Origin: Roseateles toxinivorans
Lineage (GTDB): Bacteria; Pseudomonadota; Gammaproteobacteria; Burkholderiales; Burkholderiaceae_C
Length of the DNA: 64,000 bases
Direction of reading: 5' to 3'
Assembly (NCBI RefSeq): GCF_004362525.1
Contig: NZ_SNXS01000007.1
Span: 62,001-126,000 of the forward strand
Shown here: in pieces, positions 8,895 through 17,424 of the stretch
Layout of the letters: each line of letters begins with the position of its first letter
Position numbering within the stretch: the stretch's first letter is position 1
Program-made: the position numbers and the translations under genes
The notes under the pieces: model-generated
What the model was told of the DNA's origin: nothing
Database searches by the model: none
What the model saw: the letters and a program-made list of their open reading frames with translations, nothing else

Positions 8895-9104
8895 TTACTT
8901 CTTCTTGTCGATTTCATTGCCGATCACACCGCCAACGACGGCACCAACGGCCGCGCCGGTCGGGCTGCCGCCCGTGATCACGGCGCCCGCGACGCCGCCA
9001 ATGCCTGCACCGGTCACCGTGTTCCTGCTCATGCTCGAGCAGCCAGTGCTTGAGATGGCAATGATCAATGCAGCAAATGCGTAGGGAATAGTCGAGCGGT
9101 TCAT
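8895..9104 (-). CDS. OsmB-like glycine-zipper lipoprotein
   Basis: A 69-residue small lipoprotein. The signal peptide ends at a lipobox-like SSTGC, so lipidation is expected at about Cys18. The mature part has RNTVTGAGIGGVAGAVITGG and AAVGAVVGGVIGNEI, two glycine-zipper helices with a lysine-rich end (DKKK). This matches osmotically inducible OsmB of enterobacteria in layout and motif (RNTxxGAGxGxxxGAV). I chose the ATG at 9102-9104 for its AGGAGATCCC ribosome site; the frame is open 40 codons further upstream but those residues look non-coding. Probable location is the outer membrane. Confidence 0.85.
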   Translation of the reverse strand: MNRSTIPYAFAALIIAISSTGCSSMSRNTVTGAGIGGVAGAVITGGSPTGAAVGAVVGGVIGNEIDKKK

Positions 9105-9236
9105 GGGATCTCCTGAGATTGGAGCGGCTACATGGCCGCTAAATCTCAAGGTATCCGAGACCCGGCAGGCACGGAATCGGCCGGCGTCGCATGCTGGTGT
9201 AGGACGGCAGGCCGTGGGCTCCAAGGTCTCTCTCTG

Positions 9237-9815
9237 CTACCTGGGCACCAGATGCGAAAGCGGCATCGCCGCCCCCGCCTTCACCTCGCCCAGCGAGAAG
9301 CTGGTGTGAATGTCCTTCACATTCGGCAGATGCAGCAGGGTGTCGATAGAGAAGCGCGAGAACGCGTCCAGATCGGTGGCCAGGACCTGTAACTCGAAGG
9401 TGCCCGCCCCGGAGATGTAGTGGCAGGAGATCACCTCGGGCAGCCGGCGGATCGCTTCCTCCAACTCCTTGGTCGCGGCGCCGGTGTTGCGGTCGGCGTC
9501 CAGCCGCACGAAGGCGAGCACGCCCAGCCCCACCTTGCGGCGGTCGATCTCGGCGCGGTAGCCGGTGATATAGCCCTGCTCCTCCAGCCATTTGACGCGC
9601 CGCCAGGTCGGCGCGGCCGACAGGCCGATGCGGGCGGCCAGCTCGGCGTTGGACAGGCGGGCGTCGAGCTGCAGCTCGTGCAGGATGGCGATGTGGTAAC
9701 GGTCCAGCGTTTCAGGCAGACTGGCCTCATCGGCGGCGGCCTGCGCATCAGCGCGTGGCTTGGCGCCCGTCAAACTTCTAGTGGTTTGCCCGGTTTTGGG
9801 GGTTCTGGATGCCAA
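9237..9815 (-). CDS. Lrp/AsnC family transcriptional regulator (TTG start)
   Basis: A 192-residue regulator: a winged helix-turn-helix (LDRYHIAILHELQLDARLSNAELAARIGLSAAPTWRRV) and a C-terminal ligand-binding RAM domain (VGLGVLAFVRLDA, LPEVISCHYISGAGTFELQVLA). The first 36 residues are a basic, Ala/Thr-rich extension longer than in most members. No ATG exists before the HTH; the frame begins at TTG (9813-9815) with GGAG upstream, which I accept. It is divergent from the indolepyruvate ferredoxin oxidoreductase gene. Lrp-type proteins commonly control the neighbouring amino-acid catabolic gene, so this one probably responds to an aromatic or branched amino acid or its keto acid. Confidence 0.9.
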   Translation of the reverse strand: MASRTPKTGQTTRSLTGAKPRADAQAAADEASLPETLDRYHIAILHELQLDARLSNAELAARIGLSAAPTWRRVKWLEEQGYITGYRAEIDRRKVGLGVLAFVRLDADRNTGAATKELEEAIRRLPEVISCHYISGAGTFELQVLATDLDAFSRFSIDTLLHLPNVKDIHTSFSLGEVKAGAAMPLSHLVPR

Positions 9816-9839
9816 TCGTCACTCCAAAGTGGTTATTGA

Positions 9840-9852
9840 GCAAGATTCTTGC
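9840..9852. promoter_or_regulatory. Possible Lrp-type operator palindrome
   Basis: GCAAGATTCTTGC is a palindrome with 6-bp arms around one central base. It lies 25 bp upstream of the Lrp-type regulator start in the gap it shares with the oxidoreductase. Position and symmetry suit an autoregulatory operator; binding is not shown. Confidence 0.35.
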
Positions 9853-10017
9853 GCCAGACCCCATTTTGCAGCCACAGAAAGAAAGCACCCCGCGCAGGCC
9901 TTTGCCTACACTCGCGGCACCGCCTTTTTCTTCGTCTGAAGCCGCGCCCCGGTCACAAGCCAGGCCCGTGTCCTCTGCCCGATCTGCCCCGTCTGCTCAC
10001 TCTCTGGAGCCTCATCG

Positions 10018-13000
10018 ATGAATGCACCCCTGCCCGAATCCGTCCGCCGCGCGCTGGAACTGGTCACGCTGGACGACAAGTACAGCCTCGACTCGGGCCG
10101 CGCCTTCATGAGCGGGGTGCAGGCGCTGGTGCGCTTGCCGATGCTGCAGCAGCAGCGCGACAAGCTGGCCGGGCTGAACACCGGCGGCTTCATCAGCGGC
10201 TATCGCGGCTCGCCGCTGGGCGGCTATGACCAGGCCCTGGTCGCGGCCAAGAAGCATCTGGACGCGCACAACATCGTGTTCCAGCCCGGCGTCAACGAGG
10301 AGCTGGGCGCCACCGCCGTGTGGGGCTCGCAGCAGCTGGATCTGTTTCCGCAGTCGAAGAAGTTCGACGGCGTGTTCGGCATCTGGTACGGCAAGGGGCC
10401 GGGTGTTGACCGCACCTGCGATGTGTTCAAGCACGCGAACATGGCCGGCACGGCCAAGCATGGCGGCGTGATCGCCATCGCCGCCGACGACCATGTCTCC
10501 AAGAGCAGCACCGCGCCGCACCAGAGCGACCACATCTTCAAGGCCTGCGGCCTGCCGGTGTTCTTCCCGTCGAATGTGCAGGACATCCTGGACATGGGCC
10601 TGCACGCGATCGCGATGAGCCGCTTCTCGGGCGTCTGGTCGGGCATGAAGACGATTCAGGAAGTGGTGGAGTCCTCGGCCTCGGTGTCGGTCGATCCGGA
10701 CCGCGTCAAGATCATCCTCCCCGAAGACTTCCAGATGCCACCCGGCGGCCTGCACATCCGCTGGCCCGATGCGCCGCTGGAGCAGGAAGCGCGCTTGATG
10801 GATTACAAGTGGTATGCGGCCCTGGCCTATGTGCGCGCCAACAAGCTGAACCACAACGTCATCGCCACCGCGAACGATCGCTTCGGCATCATCGCCACCG
10901 GCAAGGCCTTCAACGACACGCGCCAGGCGCTGGCCGATCTGGGCCTGGATGACGACACCTGCAACCGCCTTGGCATTCGCCTGCACAAGGTCAATGTGGT
11001 CTGGCCGCTGGAAGCGACGATCACCCGTGACTTCTGCCAGGGCCTGCAAGAGGTGCTGGTGGTCGAGGAGAAGCGCCAGGTCATCGAGTACCAGCTGAAG
11101 GAACAGCTCTACAACTGGCGCGCCGATGTGCGCCCGAACGTGCTGGGCAAGTTCGACGAGGCCGGTGGCAATGAAAGCGGTGAATGGGGCCTGCCCAACC
11201 CGAGCGAGAACTGGCTGCTGCGCCCCAAGGCCGACCTGACGCCGGCCATCATCGCCAAGGCGATTGCCAAGCGGCTGAAGAAGCTGGGCGTGGACCGCGA
11301 CATCGTCAACCGCATGGACGAGCGCCTGGCGGTGATTGATGCCAAGGAGCGCGCCCTGATCGAGCTGAAGACCGACACCGGCGAGCGCGCCCCCTGGTTC
11401 TGCAGCGGCTGCCCGCACAACACCAGCACCCGCGTGCCCGAGGGTTCGCGCGCCCTGGGCGGCATCGGCTGCCACTACATGGCCACCTGGATGGACCGCA
11501 GCACCATCACCTTCAGCCAGATGGGTGGCGAGGGCGTGGCCTGGGTCGGCCAGGCGCCGTTCACGACCGACACCCATGTGTTCTCCAACCTCGGTGACGG
11601 CACCTACTTCCACAGCGGCCTGCTGGCGATTCGCCAGAGCATCGCCGCCGGTGTGAACATCACCTACAAGGTGCTCTACAACGACGCGGTGGCGATGACC
11701 GGCGGCCAGAAAGTCGGCGAGCGGGCCGAGGGCCACACGGTGCTGCAGATCATGAAGAGCCTCACCGCCGAGGGCGTGATGAAGCTGGTGATCGTGACCG
11801 ACGAGCCCCAGAAGTACGAGGGCGTGGCGCTGGAACCGGGCGTGACCGTGCACCACCGCGACACCTTGGACGCGATCCAGCGCGAGTTCCGTGAGATCAA
11901 GGGCACGACCGCCATCATCTACGACCAGACCTGCGCCACCGAGAAGCGCCGCCGCCGCAAGCGCGGCACGATGAAGACGCCGGACAAAACCGTCATCATC
12001 AACGAGTTGGTCTGCGAAGGCTGCGGCGACTGCTCGGTGCAGAGCAACTGCCTCAGCGTCGAGCCGGTCGAGACCGAGTTCGGCCGCAAGCGCCGCATCA
12101 ACCAGAACACCTGCAACAAGGACTACTCCTGCGTGAAGGGCTTCTGCCCGAGCTTCATCACCGTCGAGGGCGGCGCACTGAAGAAGGCGAAGAAGGAAGC
12201 CAAGGGCGACCTGAGCGCCTTGCCGGCAATTCCAGAGCCCGCGCTGCCGCTGTGCGAGCAGGCCTGGGGCATCGTCGTCGGCGGTGTCGGCGGCACCGGC
12301 GTGATCACCATCGGCCAGTTGCTGGGCATGGCCGCCCACCTCGAAGGCAAGGGCGTGGTCACGCAGGACGCCGGCGGCCTGGCGCAAAAGGGCGGCGCGA
12401 CCTGGAGCCACATCCAGATCGCGAACCGGCCGGATGCCATCTTCACCACCAAGGTGGACACGGCCAAGGCCGATCTGGTGATCGGCTGCGACCCGATTGT
12501 CTCGGCCAACAAGTACACCCTGGCGGTGATGCAGCCAGGCCGCACCTTTGTTGCGCTGAACAGCCACGGCACGCCGACGGCCGCCTTTGTCAAGAACCCG
12601 GATTGGCAGTTCCCGGGCGGCAACTGCGATGCGGCGATTGCCGCAGCGGCGAGCAAGGAGCTGATCGGCTCGTTCGACGCCGAGCAGGTGGCGGTGCAAC
12701 TGGTCGGCGACTCGATCTACACCAACCCGCTGATGCTGGGCTACGCCTGGCAAAAGGGCCGGGTGCCGCTGAGCCATGCCGCGCTGATGCGCGCCATCGA
12801 GCTGAACGGCGTGCAGGTCGCCAACAACAAGTCGGCGTTTGAGTGGGGCCGTCGCTGCGCCCATGACCTGGGCGCCGTGCAGGCCCTGTTCAAGGCCGCG
12901 CAGGTGATCGAATTCGTCAAGAAGCCTGGCCTGGCCGAGATGATTGCCAAGCGCACAGCCTTCCTGACCGACTACCAGGACGCCGCCTACGCCGCGCAGT

Positions 13001-13587
13001 ACACGGCCTTCGTCGACAAGGTGAAAGCCGCCGAAGCGAAGCTGGGCACAGGCGGTCACAACAGCACCAAGCTCAGCGAGGCCGTGGCCCGCTACCTGTT
13101 CAAGCTGATGGCCTACAAGGACGAGTACGAGGTTGCCCGCCTGCACACCGACAAGAGCTTCACCGATAAGGTCGCCGGCATGTTCGAAGGCGATTACAAG
13201 CTGGTGCACCACCTGGCACCCCCGCTGACGGCCAAGAAGAACGACAAGGGCGAATTGATCAAGCAGCCCTTCGGCCCCTGGATACGCAGCGCCTTCGGCC
13301 TGCTCGCCAAGCTGAAGGGCCTGCGCGGCACCGCCTTCGACGTGTTCGGCTACACCGAAGAACGCAAGATGGAACGCGCCTTGATCGCCGAGTACCGCGC
13401 CAGCATCGAGGAGGTGCTGCAGGGTCTGAACATCGACAAGCTGGCCCTGGCCTGCGACATCGCCCGCATTCCGGAAGACATCCGCGGCTACGGCCACGTG
13501 AAGGAGCGCCACCTGGTCGCGGCTCGCGCCAAGTGGGCGGCGCTGATGGGGCAGTGGCGGGGGCAGGGCGTCAAAGTGGCGGCTTGA
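10018..13587 (+). CDS. Indolepyruvate ferredoxin oxidoreductase, fused alpha-beta single chain
   Basis: A 1,189-residue thiamine diphosphate and iron-sulfur enzyme of the 2-oxoacid:ferredoxin oxidoreductase family. It oxidatively decarboxylates arylpyruvates from aromatic amino-acid transamination to aryl-acyl-CoA. Layout: N-terminal pyrimidine-binding domain (GFISGYRGSPLGGYDQAL), ThDP domain (WFCSGCPHNTSTRVPEGSRALGGIGCH and NLGDGTYFHSGLLA, KVLYNDAVAMTGGQ), a ferredoxin-like stretch (VCEGCGDCSVQSNC and CNKDYSCVKGFC), then a gamma domain (VGGVGGTGVITIGQLLG). The archaeal enzyme has separate IorA and IorB chains; this long fused form is usual in proteobacteria. The divergent Lrp-type regulator fits amino-acid-dependent control. 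The 3' end overlaps the convergent lysR-type gene by 17 bp. Confidence 0.95.
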   Translation: MNAPLPESVRRALELVTLDDKYSLDSGRAFMSGVQALVRLPMLQQQRDKLAGLNTGGFISGYRGSPLGGYDQALVAAKKHLDAHNIVFQPGVNEELGATAVWGSQQLDLFPQSKKFDGVFGIWYGKGPGVDRTCDVFKHANMAGTAKHGGVIAIAADDHVSKSSTAPHQSDHIFKACGLPVFFPSNVQDILDMGLHAIAMSRFSGVWSGMKTIQEVVESSASVSVDPDRVKIILPEDFQMPPGGLHIRWPDAPLEQEARLMDYKWYAALAYVRANKLNHNVIATANDRFGIIATGKAFNDTRQALADLGLDDDTCNRLGIRLHKVNVVWPLEATITRDFCQGLQEVLVVEEKRQVIEYQLKEQLYNWRADVRPNVLGKFDEAGGNESGEWGLPNPSENWLLRPKADLTPAIIAKAIAKRLKKLGVDRDIVNRMDERLAVIDAKERALIELKTDTGERAPWFCSGCPHNTSTRVPEGSRALGGIGCHYMATWMDRSTITFSQMGGEGVAWVGQAPFTTDTHVFSNLGDGTYFHSGLLAIRQSIAAGVNITYKVLYNDAVAMTGGQKVGERAEGHTVLQIMKSLTAEGVMKLVIVTDEPQKYEGVALEPGVTVHHRDTLDAIQREFREIKGTTAIIYDQTCATEKRRRRKRGTMKTPDKTVIINELVCEGCGDCSVQSNCLSVEPVETEFGRKRRINQNTCNKDYSCVKGFCPSFITVEGGALKKAKKEAKGDLSALPAIPEPALPLCEQAWGIVVGGVGGTGVITIGQLLGMAAHLEGKGVVTQDAGGLAQKGGATWSHIQIANRPDAIFTTKVDTAKADLVIGCDPIVSANKYTLAVMQPGRTFVALNSHGTPTAAFVKNPDWQFPGGNCDAAIAAAASKELIGSFDAEQVAVQLVGDSIYTNPLMLGYAWQKGRVPLSHAALMRAIELNGVQVANNKSAFEWGRRCAHDLGAVQALFKAAQVIEFVKKPGLAEMIAKRTAFLTDYQDAAYAAQYTAFVDKVKAAEAKLGTGGHNSTKLSEAVARYLFKLMAYKDEYEVARLHTDKSFTDKVAGMFEGDYKLVHHLAPPLTAKKNDKGELIKQPFGPWIRSAFGLLAKLKGLRGTAFDVFGYTEERKMERALIAEYRASIEEVLQGLNIDKLALACDIARIPEDIRGYGHVKERHLVAARAKWAALMGQWRGQGVKVAA

Positions 13588-14488
13588 CGTCCCAGTAGGG
13601 CGTGTCGGCATCAAGCCGCGCCGCCAGAAAGTCCACAAACGTCCGCAGCAGCAGCGGCTGGTGGCGCCGGCTGGTGTAGACGGCGTGTACGCCCAGCTGC
13701 TCCGGCTCCCAGTCGGGCAGCACGCGCACCAGGGCACCGCTGGCGAGCAGCGGGCCGGCCAGATAGGTGGGCTGCAGGCCGATGCCGGCGCCGGCCAGCA
13801 GGGCCTGCAGCAGCACCATCGCCTCGTTGGCACGCAGGCGCGGCGGGGCCAGCGGCACGCTGATGCGCTCGGTGCCGCGCTGCAGAAGCCACTGATCGCT
13901 GCCGAAGCGGGCGTGGCCGACGCAGGCATGCGCTGACAGCTCCGTCGGTTCGGCCGGCGTGCCCCGGGCCGCCAGATAGCTTGGTGCCGCGCAGACCACC
14001 GAACGGCACACCGTCAGTCGCCGGGCGATCAGGGCCGGGTCGAGCTGGTTGCTGATGCGCAGGGCCAGATCGATGCGGTCTTCGACCAGGTTCACCGCAT
14101 GCTCCGAGGCAAGCAGTTCGATGCCGGTCTGCGGATGCAGGGCCAGGAACTCGGCCACCGCCGGGGCGATGTGCTGCTGGGCGAACGACATGCTGGCGGT
14201 GACGCGCAGCCGGCCGCTGACAGTCTGGTGCCGGGCGCCGGCCACCTGGCGCGTTTCCTCGGCCAGCTCCACCATCTGGCGGCAGCGCGGCAGGGCCTCG
14301 GCGCCGGCGTCGGTCAGGCTTAAGCGGCGGGTGCTGCGCTGCAGCAGTCGCGCGCCCAGCCATTGCTCCAGCGCCTCCAGATGGCGGGAGGTCATCGCAC
14401 GGGACATGTCCAGCGCTTCGGCGGCCGCGGTCAGGCTGCCGCGATCGACCACCTCGACGAATACCTGCATTCCTTTTAGCTGGTCCAT
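13571..14488 (-). CDS. LysR family transcriptional regulator
   Basis: A 305-residue LysR-type regulator with the N-terminal winged HTH (MQVFVEVVDRGSLTAAAEALDMSRAMTSRHLEALEQWLGARLLQRSTRRLSLTDAG) and a periplasmic-binding-like effector domain starting near VSGRLRVTASMSFAQQHIAP. The start at 14486-14488 (MDQLKGM) gives the usual N terminus; 19 more open codons upstream are probably not translated. It is divergent from an exported MBL-fold protein gene 108 bp away, the classical arrangement for LysR control of a neighbour. The effector is unknown. Confidence 0.93.
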   Translation of the reverse strand: MDQLKGMQVFVEVVDRGSLTAAAEALDMSRAMTSRHLEALEQWLGARLLQRSTRRLSLTDAGAEALPRCRQMVELAEETRQVAGARHQTVSGRLRVTASMSFAQQHIAPAVAEFLALHPQTGIELLASEHAVNLVEDRIDLALRISNQLDPALIARRLTVCRSVVCAAPSYLAARGTPAEPTELSAHACVGHARFGSDQWLLQRGTERISVPLAPPRLRANEAMVLLQALLAGAGIGLQPTYLAGPLLASGALVRVLPDWEPEQLGVHAVYTSRRHQPLLLRTFVDFLAARLDADTPYWDVKPPL

Positions 14489-14596
14489 GGCCTCTAATAT
14501 GCTCGATTTATGCAACAAACAGTCTCGTATGCTGCTGTTTATCAATCAAGTCGGCACAAATAAAGTTCAGTCCATCGCAACACGACTGGTACCACC

Positions 14597-15493
14597 ATGA
14601 ACCACCTGCCCCGCCTCTTCAAGCAAATCGGCCTCACCGCCGCCCTCGCCACCGCCATGGTCGCCGCCGATGCGCAGACCGCGGCCGCCCCGGCGCCGCT
14701 GGAGCTGAAGGTCATCAACCACGGCCCGGCCAGCTTCCATGTCAACTCGGTGCTGGTCACCGGCGCCAAGGAGGCGATCCTGCTGGACGCCGGCTTTACC
14801 CGCGCCGACGCGCTGCGCGTGGCTGCCGCCGTGCTGGACAGCGGCAAGAAGCTGAGCACCATTTACGTCAGCGCCGCCGACCCGGACTACTACTTCGGCC
14901 TCGAAGTGCTGCGCCAGGAATTCCCGGAGGCGAAGATCGTCACCACCGCGCCGACGCTGAAGAAGATCGAGGCCTCGCTGCCGACCAAGCTGCAGGTCTG
15001 GGGCCCGCGTCTGGGCGCAAATGCCCCGCGCAAGCCGGTGCTGCCCGAGCTGATGACCGGCAACACCCTGCAGCTGGAAGGCCGCACGCTGGAAGTGCGT
15101 GGCCTGGACGACAGGCTGGCCCATCGCAGCTATGTGTGGATCCCGTCGATCAAGGCGGTGGTCGGCGGCGTCAATGTGTTCGGCGGCCTGCATGCCTGGA
15201 CGGCTGACACGCAGACAGTGGCGGAGCGCGCCGCCTGGGTCGCCAAGCTGGACGGCATTGCCGCGTTGCAGCCCGCCATCGTAGTGCCCGGCCATATGTT
15301 GCCAGGCACAGCGCAGGACGCCTCGACGGTGAGCTACACCCGGGCCTATCTGCAGCGCTTCGAGGCCGAGCTGCCCAAGGCCGCCAACGCCGCCGCGCTG
15401 ATCGCGACGCTGCAGGCCGCCTATCCCCAGGCGGGTCTGGGCATTGCGCTGGACATCGGCGCCAAGGTCAACAAGGGCGAGATGAAGTGGTAA
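14597..15493 (+). CDS. Exported MBL-fold (metallo-beta-lactamase-like) protein with degenerate metal site
   Basis: A 298-residue protein with a signal peptide (to about ADAQ, residue 27) and an MBL fold: HVNSVLVTGAKEAILLDAGF, then YVSAADPDYYFGLEVL, and later VVPGHMLPG. In the nearest active subfamily the second segment reads like TH-D-DHYFG; here the metal-binding His positions appear as Ala/Ser and Tyr while Asp is kept. The C-terminal His (GHM) remains. It may therefore bind one metal or none. The gene is divergent from a LysR regulator and 42 bp upstream of the AlkB gene on the same strand. Substrate unknown. Confidence 0.82.
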   Translation: MNHLPRLFKQIGLTAALATAMVAADAQTAAAPAPLELKVINHGPASFHVNSVLVTGAKEAILLDAGFTRADALRVAAAVLDSGKKLSTIYVSAADPDYYFGLEVLRQEFPEAKIVTTAPTLKKIEASLPTKLQVWGPRLGANAPRKPVLPELMTGNTLQLEGRTLEVRGLDDRLAHRSYVWIPSIKAVVGGVNVFGGLHAWTADTQTVAERAAWVAKLDGIAALQPAIVVPGHMLPGTAQDASTVSYTRAYLQRFEAELPKAANAAALIATLQAAYPQAGLGIALDIGAKVNKGEMKW

Positions 15494-15535
15494 CCCTGGC
15501 TTGACCGGGAGCCGGAGCGGGATCAGCATCTGCGG

Positions 15536-16699
15536 ATGAACACCGCCGCCCCACCCCGCCTGCCCGCACGCCCCTGGCGTGATGGCAAGCGCCGGTGGTG
15601 GCTGCTGTCGCCGGCCTTTCCGGGCCTGGTGTGGCTGAACCTGATCCAGTACCAGACCACGGGCCAGGAATACTGGCTGTGGGTCAGCAGCGCGGTGATG
15701 TACATCCTGATCCCGCTGCTGGACCTGCTGCTCGGCGCCGATGCCAGCAACCCGCCCGCCGAGGCCATGGCCGGCCTGGAGCGTGACTTCTGGTATCGGG
15801 CCATCGTCGTGGCCTTCATTCCCTTCCAGTTCGCGCTGACGGTGCACGGCGCCTGGATCGCCGCCACGCACGACCTGACCCTCATCGGCTGGGCCGGGCT
15901 GATACTCAGCGTCGGTGGCATCAACGGCGTGGGCATCAACACCGCCCACGAGCTGGGCCACAAGCTGCCGCGCTGGGAGCGCTGGTTGTCGCGCATCGCG
16001 CTGGCGCCGGTGGCCTATGGGCACTTCTATGTCGAGCACAACCGCGGCCACCATCTCCATGTGGCCACGCCGCAGGACCCGGCCAGCTCCCGCATGGGCG
16101 AGAGCTTCTGGGCCTTTCTGCCGCGCACCCTGATCGGCAGCGTGGCCTCGGCCTGGGCGCTGGAAGCGACCAAGCTACGCGCCAGGGGCCTGGCCGCCTG
16201 GCACTGGCGCAATGAATGCCTGCAGGCCTGGAGCATGACGGTGCTTCTCTTCGGCGGCCTGTGCCTCTGGCTGGGCTGGGGCGTGCTGCCCTTTTTGCTG
16301 ATACAGGCTTTTTACGGCGCCTCCTTGCTGGAGGTGGTGAACTACATCGAGCACTACGGCCTGCTGCGCGAGCTCGATCCGCGGGGCCGGCCGGTGCGCT
16401 GCGCGCCCGAGCATTCGTGGAACTCCAGCCATGTGGTTTCGAATCTGTTCCTGTACCAGTTGCAGCGCCACAGCGACCACCATGCCCACCCGGGCCGGCG
16501 CTACCAGGCCCTGCGGCACTTCGAGCAAAGTCCGCAACTGCCCTCTGGCTACGCGGCGATGCTGTTGCTGGCCTATCTGCCACCGCTGTGGTTTGCGGTG
16601 ATGGACAAGCGCCTGCTGGCGCACTATGGCGGCGACGTGAGTCGCGCCAACCTGCAGCCCTCGCGCCGCGCTGCGCTGATGCGCCGCTACGGGCGGTAA
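15536..16699 (+). CDS. alkB: Alkane 1-monooxygenase (AlkB family, membrane di-iron hydroxylase)
   Basis: A 387-residue integral-membrane non-haem di-iron oxygenase, which hydroxylates the terminal carbon of alkanes using electrons from rubredoxin. All histidine boxes are visible: HELGHK (138-143), EHNRGHH (167-173), the AlkB signature NYIEHYG and LQRHSDHHAHPGRRYQ. Six hydrophobic segments match the family. No rubredoxin or rubredoxin reductase lies nearby, so electron supply must come from elsewhere. The upstream LysR regulator and MBL protein may belong to the same module. Substrate chain length cannot be read from sequence; related members act on other hydrocarbon chains. Confidence 0.92.
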   Translation: MNTAAPPRLPARPWRDGKRRWWLLSPAFPGLVWLNLIQYQTTGQEYWLWVSSAVMYILIPLLDLLLGADASNPPAEAMAGLERDFWYRAIVVAFIPFQFALTVHGAWIAATHDLTLIGWAGLILSVGGINGVGINTAHELGHKLPRWERWLSRIALAPVAYGHFYVEHNRGHHLHVATPQDPASSRMGESFWAFLPRTLIGSVASAWALEATKLRARGLAAWHWRNECLQAWSMTVLLFGGLCLWLGWGVLPFLLIQAFYGASLLEVVNYIEHYGLLRELDPRGRPVRCAPEHSWNSSHVVSNLFLYQLQRHSDHHAHPGRRYQALRHFEQSPQLPSGYAAMLLLAYLPPLWFAVMDKRLLAHYGGDVSRANLQPSRRAALMRRYGR

Positions 16700-16848
16700 C
16701 TCTTTCTTTCGCGGGCAGCGGAACCACCGGCACGGGTGCCGGTCGGAGCCCATCGTTCAAATCATGTGAACCCAGGGGTCAAGCAGGGTGAACCGCCAAA
16801 GCGTGGCGCCGGCCGACACTTCAGTCACCGAATCAGAACCCCAGCCCG

Positions 16849-17424
16849 ATGAACACCATCTCCACCCAGTCAACGCGCTACACGCCGGTCGCCATGGCCT
16901 TTCACTGGCTGCTGGCCGTGGCCATCGTGATCTCGCTCGGCGTCGGCCTGTACATGGTGGAGCTGCCCTTCTCGCCGGGTCGGCTCAAGCTCTACAACTG
17001 GCACAAATGGGCCGGCGTGACGATCCTGACCCTGTCTGCCCTGCGTCTGCTTTGGCGCCTGACGCACCGCCCGCCGGCCGACCTGCCCGCCCCGGCCTGG
17101 CAGAACAAGGCCGCGCACCTCACCCACGGCCTGCTCTATCTGCTGTTCTTCGCGGTGCCGCTGTCCGGATGGGCCTACAGCTCGGCGGCGGGCTTCCCCA
17201 TCGTCTGGTTCGGCCTGCTGCCACTGCCCGATCTGATGGGCGTGGACAAGGCGCTGGCCGAGACCATCAAGCCGCTGCACGGCATTCTGGCCAAGGGCCT
17301 GGCCGCCCTGGTGCTGCTGCACATTGCCGCGGCGCTGAAACACCAGTTCATCGATCGCGACGGGTTGCTCAAGCGCATGCTGCCCGGCCGCGGCTGGAAC
17401 CCACCCATACAGAGACCATCATGA
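16849..17424 (+). CDS. Cytochrome b561 (CybB/YceJ family)
   Basis: A 191-residue four-helix membrane cytochrome. Likely haem-ligand histidines are in AFHWLLA, YNWHKWAG, AAHLTHGLLY and PLHGILAKGLAALVLLHIAAALKH, the pattern of di-haem b561 proteins. The start MNTISTQSTRYTPVAMAFHW is typical. The stop overlaps the start of the first YceI gene (ATGA), which reproduces the yceJ-yceI arrangement of E. coli. It may move electrons across the inner membrane to or from a quinone; the partner is unknown. Confidence 0.93.
   Translation: MNTISTQSTRYTPVAMAFHWLLAVAIVISLGVGLYMVELPFSPGRLKLYNWHKWAGVTILTLSALRLLWRLTHRPPADLPAPAWQNKAAHLTHGLLYLLFFAVPLSGWAYSSAAGFPIVWFGLLPLPDLMGVDKALAETIKPLHGILAKGLAALVLLHIAAALKHQFIDRDGLLKRMLPGRGWNPPIQRPS

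Noticed and set aside
10012-13929. Antisense open frame of 1,305 codons across the oxidoreductase gene
   Set aside because: It is a GC-rich shadow: composition dominated by His, Gln, Arg and Ala without family motifs, and the plus-strand frame encodes a clear known enzyme.
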